DNA of 64,000 bases from an uncultured Clostridia bacterium (GTDB lineage Bacteria > Bacillota > Clostridia > Christensenellales > UBA1242), in contig CAKVHW010000001.1 in assembly GCA_934754495.1 (NCBI GenBank), forward strand, positions 124,001 to 188,000, given 5' to 3'. Position 1 is the stretch's first letter. Each line of letters opens with the position of its first letter. Position numbers and translations under genes: made by a program. Shown here in pieces: positions 1-7,976 of the stretch. The notes below the pieces were generated by a model. The model saw only the letters and a list, made by a program, of their open reading frames with translations. It did not search any database and was not told the DNA's origin.

Positions 1-3000
1 GTTCGCTAATTGTACCATACACTGCGTCTACAATATTTGTAAGGCTTGTGTAATTAGCATAATCACTATCAACAACATTATTTAATGTAAAATTGTCAAA
101 GTCGGTCACATACAATGTTCCACTAATGCTACCGGCATTAAACTTAACTCTATTAAAACTATTAGCGTATTCTGCCACTAAGTCAACTTTATCAAACAAT
201 CTTGCATTTACAACGCCATCACTAAACACAACGCTTGTTAAGAAGTCTAGGCTAATTGTAGAAACATCAAAATCGTCAAATAGGCTATCAACATTAAAGT
301 TGGTGTTAAACTTGCAGTTAATCCAGTTTAACATGCTTGGAATATCGTCAAACGCAAGTTTTAATTTTAAGCCAATAACGTCTAGATAAAATGTTTTGTT
401 TACATAATAAATATTTACGTCAAGTCCTTTAAATGTAGTGTTTATATAACCACTAATTTCTCCGTCAAACTTAACACCATATTTTATATTGATTGTGTTA
501 AATTCATTAAATAGTTCAAGATTTAAGTCAATGTCGCCAGAGATTGATTTATTCTTAAATGTGTTATAGAAAGCATTTCCAACTTTCACAACATCGTCTA
601 ATTCAATAATTCTATTATTAACAATATTAAATTCTTGTTGTTTTGGATAGTAAATTGCAACATTTCCGCTAATATTGTTGTAATTAATCCTGATTCTTGA
701 GATTAAGTCGTTGTAAGTCGAAACTCTAACATCAATGTCAGAAATTGTAATATTTAATAAGTTTTTGGTAATTTCTAGATTTTGTAGTTTCGACAAATCT
801 AGACAATTTACTACTTTAACCAAATCTTTACTAGCGTTTAGATTAATGCCAAACACTTCGCTAATTTGGTCAAGGTGTTTTTCCATATTATTTAGGTCAA
901 GCATAAAGCAAATGTCAAATACATTAACATACACTTTGCCGTCTAGCAAGTAGCCCCAAACTTTAATTCCTTCAATAGTTGTTTCAAATTTAACAGTAGC
1001 ACTGCCATTATTTACATAGTAAACATTAACAACATATGCTTTGTCATCTATATTTAGGTTAACAACCGCTTTAATGTTTTTAGCACTCGCAGTGTTAATA
1101 AGGCTATTTACAACACTATAAATATTTTCCATATTAAGTGTGTAGTATTTAATCTCACGGTCGGTTAGTTTTGTTACAACTCCGCCTTTATTTAAGTTAA
1201 GGTCAGCATCAACATCATTTACTTTCACCTTAACACTAAGGTCAGTAAAATCAATAATTGCCTTAACATTTACGTCACCAGCATTTAGTGTGGCAACAAT
1301 CTTACTGTCTTGTTTTTGTAAGTTTAGTGTGATATTGCTATCAAGTTTTGTGTCCCCTACCAGACTCATAACATTATTAATAATGTCGCTAATATCTTCA
1401 AATGAACCACCAATTTTAATTGTGTCAAATTTAACATACACATTGCCGTCTTGAACATTCACATTTAGTGTTTTGCCAAACACATTTACTTGTGCTTGAG
1501 CTAGTACATTGTTAATACCATTAGTAAAGTCAAGTGCAATATTGTAATCAATTGTGTTATCTTTAACTTTTACACTGCCACTTAGTGAGTATGTCTTAGT
1601 ATTAATTAAGTCTAATACCTTTTCAACATCTTGCGATGTAATTACAATTTCTTCAAAGTCATCAAAGTTATTTTCAATCTTTACATCTGTGGTTTTACTT
1701 AATGTAATATTAATATCACCTAATTTTACTTCAACACACTTTAGCATGCCATTATCAGCAACAGCACTAATTGTTGTTTGTTTGTAAGATGCCACAAGTT
1801 TTTGATTGTTTACATTTGTAAACTTAACTGTGTAGTTAAGAAGTTCCTTTACAAAGTTATTTGTGTCACTATTAATATCAAGGCTATTTACAATATCAAT
1901 AATATTGTTGTAATTTAGTTTTACCTTAACATCGCCTGCTTTTACAAATACACCACTTTCATTTAAAGTCACAGCAATTGAAAGTCCGCCAAATTCTGTG
2001 TTAATTTGCATATATGGGTCGCCATTAAAATCTGCCACCAATGTGCCATTTGCTATTGTGCCATTGTATGCAATTTCAATGTTACTTTCAATGTGTTTTT
2101 CGTTTATGATTTGTTTGATTGGTTCTACTAAAAATTCAAAGTCATTTACAAGTGTATAAGTGTCGTCAGCCACTTGAATATCGGCTGTATTTGAAATATA
2201 CACACTATGTGTTTTTCCATTTTCAACAACTTGAATTTCTTTTAATATGTTGTCGCTATTTACAACAAATTTTAGTTCTACATCACCTACAATTGTAGAA
2301 TATCCAAAATCGGTTTTTTCTACGGTAGTAAGTTTAAATGTTTTTAGTGATTGAGCAAATGTTTTTGCTGTATCTTTTAACTGTTCAATCTGATTTTCGT
2401 TAATGTTAATACTATTAGTTCCAAGGTCTTTTAGTTTTGCAATGTCAAGTTTTGGAAGTTGTGCTTTTAATTTAATAATGTTTGTATCTAAGTATATATA
2501 ATTATTAAGGTATGTAAGTGAGAAGTCTTTTTCTAGTGCTTTTACATTTACTTTTCCTGCAAAGCCATTTGTAAGGTCTAGGCTTGCTAGCATATCAACA
2601 CCATACTCGTTAAAGCCAAGTGACATTTTGCCACCCTTAACTGTGTTGAATATTGTTTCCATTACACCAAAACTTTCACTTAAGTCGGTGTAATCAACTA
2701 GGTTATCTACACTAACAGTTGTTTTTGTGTTGGTTTCCACAAAATCTATATTTGCATCAAGGTCTATTCCTTGTAGTTTTGTTTTTTGAAGTTTAACATT
2801 TAAAATGTTGTAATCTTTATCCACATTAATGTCTAGTTTTACATCATCGGTGGCAGTGAATGTAAGTGTCATTCCGTTATCGGTTTTTTCTTCGGTGATA
2901 AGGTCGCCAATGCTATCCATCATGCTCATATCAAAACTTGACATAATGTCACCGCTAAGGTCTAGGTCAACCCCGCACAAGTTAAGCACACCCATTCCCG

Positions 3001-3436
3001 CACTTACAATGCTACTTGCTTTCATGCTATAGTGTTGGTCGCCAATGCTAACATATGCAACATTATCTTTGTAAATTACAACCGCATTAGTAACCATGTC
3101 ATTTACTTTAACTTTAGTATCAACCTTAACATCAACACCGCTAAAGCCAGAGTAAATCATAAGCGAAACATTGGCTTCAAGTTCTACTGTTGTGTCGCCA
3201 CTTTTAGCAGAAGCGGTTAATTTAATCTTGGCATCTTCGGTTTCCATAAGTTTTGTAACAACCATACCAAGAGTGCTACTATCTTGTGGTTTTAAAATAC
3301 TAGCATTTGATGAGAAAGTTTTGTTGGAGAAAGACACAACCACAAAAGCAACAGAAAAAGTTACTACAATGTATGTAGCAATATACATAAGCAAATTACG
3401 CCAATTCTTTTTCTTTTTTAAAGCTGGGTTTTTCAT
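1..3436 (-). CDS. Large exported, membrane-anchored repeat protein (partial, C-terminus outside window)
   Basis: The frame is open from the ATG at 3436 to the left edge with no stop, giving at least 1145 residues of a larger protein. It starts with a basic stretch (MKNPALKKKKNW) and one hydrophobic segment at about residues 15-36, so it is probably an N-terminally anchored exterior protein. The rest is monotonous: alternating hydrophobic and polar residues with short recurring phrases such as VDLNLELF, VNIYYVN, KVYVNV and AKLKDL, suggesting many divergent beta-strand modules. Asn, Asp, Val and Lys dominate and Cys is rare. It is the last gene of a co-directional set, 21 bp after the 303-residue anchored protein. 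I recognise no family. A cell-surface or lipid-binding beta-repeat role is only inference. Confidence 0.8.
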   Translation of the reverse strand, partial: MKNPALKKKKNWRNLLMYIATYIVVTFSVAFVVVSFSNKTFSSNASILKPQDSSTLGMVVTKLMETEDAKIKLTASAKSGDTTVELEANVSLMIYSGFSGVDVKVDTKVKVNDMVTNAVVIYKDNVAYVSIGDQHYSMKASSIVSAGMGVLNLCGVDLDLSGDIMSSFDMSMMDSIGDLITEEKTDNGMTLTFTATDDVKLDINVDKDYNILNVKLQKTKLQGIDLDANIDFVETNTKTTVSVDNLVDYTDLSESFGVMETIFNTVKGGKMSLGFNEYGVDMLASLDLTNGFAGKVNVKALEKDFSLTYLNNYIYLDTNIIKLKAQLPKLDIAKLKDLGTNSININENQIEQLKDTAKTFAQSLKTFKLTTVEKTDFGYSTIVGDVELKFVVNSDNILKEIQVVENGKTHSVYISNTADIQVADDTYTLVNDFEFLVEPIKQIINEKHIESNIEIAYNGTIANGTLVADFNGDPYMQINTEFGGLSIAVTLNESGVFVKAGDVKVKLNYNNIIDIVNSLDINSDTNNFVKELLNYTVKFTNVNNQKLVASYKQTTISAVADNGMLKCVEVKLGDINITLSKTTDVKIENNFDDFEEIVITSQDVEKVLDLINTKTYSLSGSVKVKDNTIDYNIALDFTNGINNVLAQAQVNVFGKTLNVNVQDGNVYVKFDTIKIGGSFEDISDIINNVMSLVGDTKLDSNITLNLQKQDSKIVATLNAGDVNVKAIIDFTDLSVKVKVNDVDADLNLNKGGVVTKLTDREIKYYTLNMENIYSVVNSLINTASAKNIKAVVNLNIDDKAYVVNVYYVNNGSATVKFETTIEGIKVWGYLLDGKVYVNVFDICFMLDLNNMEKHLDQISEVFGINLNASKDLVKVVNCLDLSKLQNLEITKNLLNITISDIDVRVSTYNDLISRIRINYNNISGNVAIYYPKQQEFNIVNNRIIELDDVVKVGNAFYNTFKNKSISGDIDLNLELFNEFNTINIKYGVKFDGEISGYINTTFKGLDVNIYYVNKTFYLDVIGLKLKLAFDDIPSMLNWINCKFNTNFNVDSLFDDFDVSTISLDFLTSVVFSDGVVNARLFDKVDLVAEYANSFNRVKFNAGSISGTLYVTDFDNFTLNNVVDSDYANYTSLTNIVDAVYGTISE

Positions 3437-3457
3437 TTTTCTCCTTATTTAGATTTT

Positions 3458-4369
3458 TTATCTAGGAATTACAAAACTATTATCGTAATCAAATAGGTCA
3501 ATTATTTTGCCTGTAGTTGTAACTTGACCAAGTACGGCAATATTAACATTGTATACTTCATTGTACGAAATTTCATATAGTGTAAAGTCATCGTCAATCA
3601 TAAAAGTAAGTTCGATGCTTTTAAACCCCGGGAACTCACTACTATTAGATGTCTGTTTAATCTTGTACATGTAGTTTTTAACCGAATAACTATTATCAAG
3701 TGTAAGTGTAAACACATACAATTCTTTGTCGTATTTTCTTCCTTCTCTGCCTGCAACTGTAGCACCAACTTTTGACTTGCCAACGTAGTTTTGAGCAAGC
3801 ACTGTGTTGCTACTAACAATGTAGTTTAAAAAGTATGTAGCCTTAACACCGTTTTGAGCATTAAAGTCGTCTACGTTCATGTTATTTGGAGTAACACCAT
3901 CATAATTGGTGTTAAGCTCTTTATCAACACTGCCCTTATACACACTAACTGTATTAGAGCCCTTAGTGTGATAATACTTGGTAGCAAGGTTAACCATACC
4001 TTGGCTAATTTCTTCGCTATAGTACTCGCCATTTACTAGTGCCTTATTACTAACAAGTTTTTGTGTAACACCAGCTGCTTTAACATCACCATATGTGCTA
4101 CGTTTTACATAGTCACGTTGATTTAGATAGTATTCCGCCAAAATCATATTGTCGGTGGCAGATATTTGCGATGGCGATTTGCCTTTGTTTTTCTTTAGCA
4201 CGGTGTTTACGTTATCTCGAATTGCTTCTTCGCTAGGAAGTATGTCCGCTTTAACTCCCCCCATATATCTATTAACATAAAAGTTGCCAACAAAGTATCC
4301 GGAAAAAATGCCCACCACAATGATGACCACAAGATTTATCCAAAATCTCTTTCCGAATCCTTTTTTCAT
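3458..4369 (-). CDS. Membrane-anchored exported protein, unknown function
   Basis: A 303-residue protein with a short basic start (MKKGFGKRFW) and one transmembrane segment at about residues 11-31. The large remainder is predicted to lie outside the cell and has no Cys, which fits an exported domain. No catalytic motif or known family is visible. The gene starts 1 bp after the RAYT-like gene ends and stops 21 bp before the large repeat protein, so the three are almost certainly cotranscribed. Its N-terminal layout resembles that of the next gene, which suggests the two exported proteins act together. Functional assignment is not possible from the sequence. Confidence 0.75.
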   Translation of the reverse strand: MKKGFGKRFWINLVVIIVVGIFSGYFVGNFYVNRYMGGVKADILPSEEAIRDNVNTVLKKNKGKSPSQISATDNMILAEYYLNQRDYVKRSTYGDVKAAGVTQKLVSNKALVNGEYYSEEISQGMVNLATKYYHTKGSNTVSVYKGSVDKELNTNYDGVTPNNMNVDDFNAQNGVKATYFLNYIVSSNTVLAQNYVGKSKVGATVAGREGRKYDKELYVFTLTLDNSYSVKNYMYKIKQTSNSSEFPGFKSIELTFMIDDDFTLYEISYNEVYNVNIAVLGQVTTTGKIIDLFDYDNSFVIPR

Positions 4370-4370
4370 T

Positions 4371-5156
4371 TTATTTGCTTTCCTTTACTGTTTCCAGTTT
4401 TTTATTGTTTTCTTCTTTATCGTCTTTTTTCTTAAATAGTCCCCACAAATATCTTAGTGATATTTTAGTGACCCTGCCTATTTGTCTTGCGCTTGCCTTA
4501 GTGATTTTAACCACTTGTGTAAGCATCTCGTTAAGAAGCGGTTTGCTTATTTTATTTAGTTCTGTTGCACGAATGTTGTAGGTGTAAAATATGTAATCCG
4601 CAATTTGTTTGTCTGTAAGTTTTTCAAAAACCATAACCTGTTCGGCTGGTTGGCTCTTATGGTGAAGCCTTTCAAAGTCGTCTTTTCCCACAACTTCCAA
4701 AACAAGGTTTGAGTTAATAAGTTCGTCATTAAAATAATTATCATAACTAGTAACAAAACCTAAGTTTTTGCCCCTGGCATCGGTTTTGTCTTTAAGCAAA
4801 TGGATGTTAACAATGCTTTCTAGCATATCACTATTGTTGTTAATAGGTTCACTTAAATACCTATCGTAAAACACACTTGAAATTGATTTGTTGTGCTTTT
4901 TAAATTTACTTGTAAAACTAATACAAAGTTTTTTAACGAAATTTGAGAGTCCGCTTTCGCTCTCTTTCACAACAAGATATGCGTCCTTGTTGCCAATGGC
5001 ATAACACAAAATTTGTGTGTTGTCTTTTTCTTTAATTGTTTTAAGGGTGGCAAAAAACATGCGCTTCGCTTCATCTTCCTTAAAACATAATTTTTTGGTG
5101 CGAAGTACAACGGTATATAGCCCTAATTCACTTGTTTTACGTTTTTGTCTTGCCAT
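4371..5156 (-). CDS. RAYT / IS200-like (Y1) transposase homologue lacking the HUH motif
   Basis: The 261-residue protein begins MARQKRKTSELGLYTVVLR, the usual opening of REP-associated tyrosine transposases (typically MARKxRxxSxxGIYHVxLR). It also keeps the central block SVFYDRYLSEPI (compare HLFQxRFKSEPI) and a C-terminal helical segment ASARQIGRVTKIS like the RAYT tail SIRQISRLTGIS. The metal-binding HUH position, normally NHVHL, reads NKDAY (residues 56-60), and the NPVKAG block after the IH is lost. I therefore read it as a domesticated or inactive relative. An upstream ATG at 5174 is in frame, but the GGGG ribosome site lies between them and favours 5156. It is first in a three-gene operon with two exported proteins. 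Confidence 0.7.
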   Translation of the reverse strand: MARQKRKTSELGLYTVVLRTKKLCFKEDEAKRMFFATLKTIKEKDNTQILCYAIGNKDAYLVVKESESGLSNFVKKLCISFTSKFKKHNKSISSVFYDRYLSEPINNNSDMLESIVNIHLLKDKTDARGKNLGFVTSYDNYFNDELINSNLVLEVVGKDDFERLHHKSQPAEQVMVFEKLTDKQIADYIFYTYNIRATELNKISKPLLNEMLTQVVKITKASARQIGRVTKISLRYLWGLFKKKDDKEENNKKLETVKESK

Positions 5157-5170
5157 ATTTCCCCTTTTTA

Positions 5171-5207
5171 GCATTATAATGCTATAACATTATAAATATA
5201 TTGTCAA
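5171..5207 (-). promoter_or_regulatory. Probable promoter and palindrome upstream of the RAYT-like operon
   Basis: Read on the minus strand, a perfect -35 hexamer TTGACA lies at 5207-5202. The -10 is not clear (TAGCAT at 17 bp spacing is the best fit). A perfect 12-bp palindrome GCATTATAATGC at 5171-5182 covers the expected transcription start and could be an operator. Confidence 0.35.
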
Positions 5208-5392
5208 GCATTTTGAAAAAGAACTGTCCCTTTTGCAACACTTTTTGTTTTTTAGGGCTATTCAACCAACTAATTTATATTATTTTTCAATCTGTGATTT
5301 CATTTAAAGATATAATCAACCGCAATCCCACTTTCAACTTTCCACATTTTTATAGTCCCAATTATTGCACCATAAAAAATATCGTTATTTAT

Positions 5393-5421
5393 TTCACAAA
5401 ATAAAATTTTTTGTGTATACT
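5393..5421 (+). promoter_or_regulatory. Sigma-A type promoter placing the start codon at +1
   Basis: TTCACA at 5393-5398, a 17-bp spacer, then TATACT at 5416-5421. The ATG of the downstream gene begins exactly 6 bases after the -10, and there is no ribosome site, so the mRNA would be leaderless or nearly so. Confidence 0.6.
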
Positions 5422-5427
5422 TTAAAT

Positions 5428-6585
5428 ATGGATATATTTACAAATAGAAATTGGAAATTTAATATTGCCTTTGACAACAATGCATACAAAGAAATTATGC
5501 ACCACTCTTTTTTGTACGAACCAAAAGAACGTGACATTTTAAATTATCAAATTGATTTTTATCGCAAAAACTTCACATTTGAGCAGTTGATAAGGTCATT
5601 TAGGGTGCTAAAAACCTCTGATGAGATTGCAACATTTAAAGATGTAGTTGTTAAAAGAAAAAACGGCATTATGTTTATGCCAAAAGAATTAAAACAATAC
5701 TATCTTGATATTATTAACACCGAATTCCCAAACCACAAGGAATTTTTAATGGAAATGCTACTTTTAGCTTGCAACAAAAAATGTAGCAAAAACCCAATGC
5801 TTGGTGTTTATAAAAAATTATTAGGTTGTTATTATAATCCAGTAAAAGCAAAGTTGGCAAATTATGCAAAACGCAGAGCGATAAAGCCGAAAACATCTCC
5901 TTACACAGGTGATTACCGTGCCATGACAAAGCACATTATTAAAGACCTATCACTTGACCTATTGAGCCAAGGAATTTGGGGCAAGTACGATGTAGACAAT
6001 TTACGCATTGACTGTACAAGTGATGTTGGAACTGGTAAATTTATAACAAAGCATTTGTTTAATAGTGACACGGACTCATTTTTAATTCAAACCGCTGGCA
6101 ATACATTATCACTTGACGAATTAAAACTTTCAATTTACGGCAATGTTTACCCAGGACGTGGGCACATTATAAACACCCTACTTTACAAAAGAAGTTACAA
6201 TTTTGACGGTGGTGCGGAATTTGTTTTACACGGCTGGAGTGTATTTTCGGCTTGGCATATTTACAATACCGCCTACACTAAGTACAGCAAGGTTTTGTAC
6301 TCTAAAATAAATAATTTCTTATTGCATGGTAACTGGCAAGATAGTCTTACTAAAATGTATTATTTTCTACTAGGTCATTTTTCAAAACAAGAAGCAACAA
6401 GGCTTATGATTATGATAACACAATACCCTGGAAAATTTGAAAGTTATGTTATGGGTGCACTTGCAACCGAACAACTTATTCACAAAAAATTTGCGACATC
6501 TCCTATGGGCTTACTTGATGAATACAAAAAACGCAACTTGGCAGATTTCTTTGCCTTATTTAAACCAAACACAAACCCTTGCTAA
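5428..6585 (+). CDS. DUF885-like protein with degenerate metal-binding motif
   Basis: A 385-residue soluble protein. The second half follows the motif order of the DUF885 (gluzincin-like) family: YGNVYPGRGH at 237-246 where family members have a HExYPGHH core, HGWSVFSAWH at 268-277 where they have EGWALYAE, and QYPGKFESYVMGAL at 332-345 where they have NPGQAxxYxxGxL. The metal-binding His-Glu is replaced by Gly-Asn and the glutamate of the GW block by His, so it is probably not a conventional metallopeptidase. The start MDIFTNRNW is chosen because a strong promoter ends 6 bases before it; a longer frame from 5365 would overlap that promoter. It stands alone between divergent and convergent neighbours. 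Family assignment is by motif order only. Confidence 0.5.
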   Translation: MDIFTNRNWKFNIAFDNNAYKEIMHHSFLYEPKERDILNYQIDFYRKNFTFEQLIRSFRVLKTSDEIATFKDVVVKRKNGIMFMPKELKQYYLDIINTEFPNHKEFLMEMLLLACNKKCSKNPMLGVYKKLLGCYYNPVKAKLANYAKRRAIKPKTSPYTGDYRAMTKHIIKDLSLDLLSQGIWGKYDVDNLRIDCTSDVGTGKFITKHLFNSDTDSFLIQTAGNTLSLDELKLSIYGNVYPGRGHIINTLLYKRSYNFDGGAEFVLHGWSVFSAWHIYNTAYTKYSKVLYSKINNFLLHGNWQDSLTKMYYFLLGHFSKQEATRLMIMITQYPGKFESYVMGALATEQLIHKKFATSPMGLLDEYKKRNLADFFALFKPNTNPC

Positions 6586-6642
6586 CCGCACTATTTTAAT
6601 ATGGTTTTAATTAATTATAACAATATTATAATTACATAAATT

Positions 6643-6676
6643 AAAAAAACAACACAAAATTATGTGTTGTTTTTTT
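6643..6676. terminator. Bidirectional hairpin terminator
   Basis: Perfect 14-bp arms (AAAAAAACAACACA and its complement) around a 6-base loop with T runs on both strands. It separates the converging DUF885-like gene and the 185-residue gene. Confidence 0.8.
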
Positions 6677-6680
6677 ATAA

Positions 6681-7238
6681 TTACCTTACTCTAGGTTCTA
6701 TTTCATATGTACTTTTAAAAGCGGAGTTTGTTACGGAATATTCTTCGCCTTTGCCGTATTCAACACACAACATCGAACCTGCAGGAGCAAAAATTTGTTC
6801 GCCCCAACTTGCTTTAAATGTTATGTTTTCTGTAACAGGCATAAAATGTCTTGCCCCTTCTTTAGACACAAAACCATTTTCTGTGCGGTCGTATTTAGCG
6901 TCAAACTGGTCTGACGCACTTTTAACTAATTGACCATCTTTATATTTATCCTTAATAACATACTGCTCGCCGTCAGGATTGGTTATTACAATTGCACCTG
7001 CAGGAGCCTTATTAGTAGTTTCTTCAAAAACATACACTCTGCCATCAACAACAGTTCGCACTCTTGTATCAACAACAGTATCTTCTTTTAATTTTGTCGC
7101 TTGTACTTTAGCTGTTTTCTTTGCTTCCACAACTTGCCCTGTTGTATAATTTCTAGACTCAGATGCAGTAGTTTCTATAAAATCTAATTCAATATCAGGA
7201 TATTCTTGTGGATTTATTGAATACAATACTTTTTTCAT
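6681..7238 (-). CDS. Hypothetical protein with two PGDYG-like modules
   Basis: A 185-residue, highly charged cytoplasmic protein with no signal peptide. Two related modules are visible: PAGAIVITNPDGEQYVIKD followed by FDAKYD at about 79-116, and APAGSMLCVEYGKGEEYSV followed by FKSTYE at about 151-181. This pattern (a Pro-Ala-Gly turn, a strand pair, then F-x3-Y) resembles small phage and bacterial PGDYG-type domains that often carry the phrase NPDGEQY. The gene lies between two hairpin terminators, so it appears to be a monocistronic unit. Function is unknown and the domain call is tentative. Confidence 0.6.
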   Translation of the reverse strand: MKKVLYSINPQEYPDIELDFIETTASESRNYTTGQVVEAKKTAKVQATKLKEDTVVDTRVRTVVDGRVYVFEETTNKAPAGAIVITNPDGEQYVIKDKYKDGQLVKSASDQFDAKYDRTENGFVSKEGARHFMPVTENITFKASWGEQIFAPAGSMLCVEYGKGEEYSVTNSAFKSTYEIEPRVR

Positions 7239-7266
7239 TATGTCACCTACTTTTATTTTATTTGTA

Positions 7267-7309
7267 AATATGAAAAAACCTAAGTTAAGTTAGGTTTTTT
7301 TTCATATTT
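7267..7309. terminator. Strong hairpin terminator
   Basis: Long arms AATATGAAAAAACCTAA and complement around a short loop. It lies just after the stop of the 199-residue gene and before the 185-residue gene, both on the minus strand. Confidence 0.8.
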
Positions 7310-7907
7310 ATGCTTCTTTTAAAGTGCCAATATAAGCATAAAGGTCTGCTTGTTGTGCAACACATTTTACTTGATATCTGCTTGAAGCACGGCTAGAATC
7401 TAATCCTTGGTCTACAAGATAAATGGTATAGCTTGTAAAACTTGAAGAATTTTTAACTTCAATCCACAACTCGGTATACTTTACAGTTTCTTTAGTTGTT
7501 GTGTTTTCATCAACATAATCTTTACCATTAAATACTAACACTTGAGCATTAGAATAAACAAAGTGAACAAAGTAAGCGCCGTCATTGTTTTCAACAACTT
7601 CTTTTACTTTAACTTCTTTGTTTTCAACCTTAGGTTGAAATCCTTTAGCTCCTTGGAACAATGTAGATAAGTTGTTTTCTTTTCTGCTTGCTTCAAGTTT
7701 AGAAAGCACTGTTTTTACTTCATCTTTGCCCTCAGCATTTTCATAAGTTTTTGCTACTTCAATATAGCCCGTTTTGTAAACTTCCATAAGTTGAACTTTA
7801 TCATTTACAATGCCATAAGCAGTATAGTGTGTGCAAGCTAAAATTATAGTTGCAATTAATAGTACGCCAATTAGGCTTGATGTGATTGTTAAAATAATTT
7901 TTTTCAT
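7308..7907 (-). CDS. Exported or lipoprotein-like hypothetical protein
   Basis: A 199-residue protein whose start (MKKIILTITSSLIGVLLIAT) is a signal or anchor segment ending ILAC at residues 22-25, which could serve as a lipobox although Leu at -2 is not typical. The remainder is an alpha/beta exterior domain rich in Val, Asn and Glu. No family recognised. It sits between ftsH and a terminator on the same strand, with about 70 bp to ftsH, so it may be read through from ftsH or have its own promoter. Confidence 0.65.
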   Translation of the reverse strand: MKKIILTITSSLIGVLLIATIILACTHYTAYGIVNDKVQLMEVYKTGYIEVAKTYENAEGKDEVKTVLSKLEASRKENNLSTLFQGAKGFQPKVENKEVKVKEVVENNDGAYFVHFVYSNAQVLVFNGKDYVDENTTTKETVKYTELWIEVKNSSSFTSYTIYLVDQGLDSSRASSRYQVKCVAQQADLYAYIGTLKEA

Positions 7908-7976
7908 ATCTATAATCCTTAAAACTTGTTTTTTGATAATACTAAATTAATATATTTTTAGTAATTTGTCAAACAA

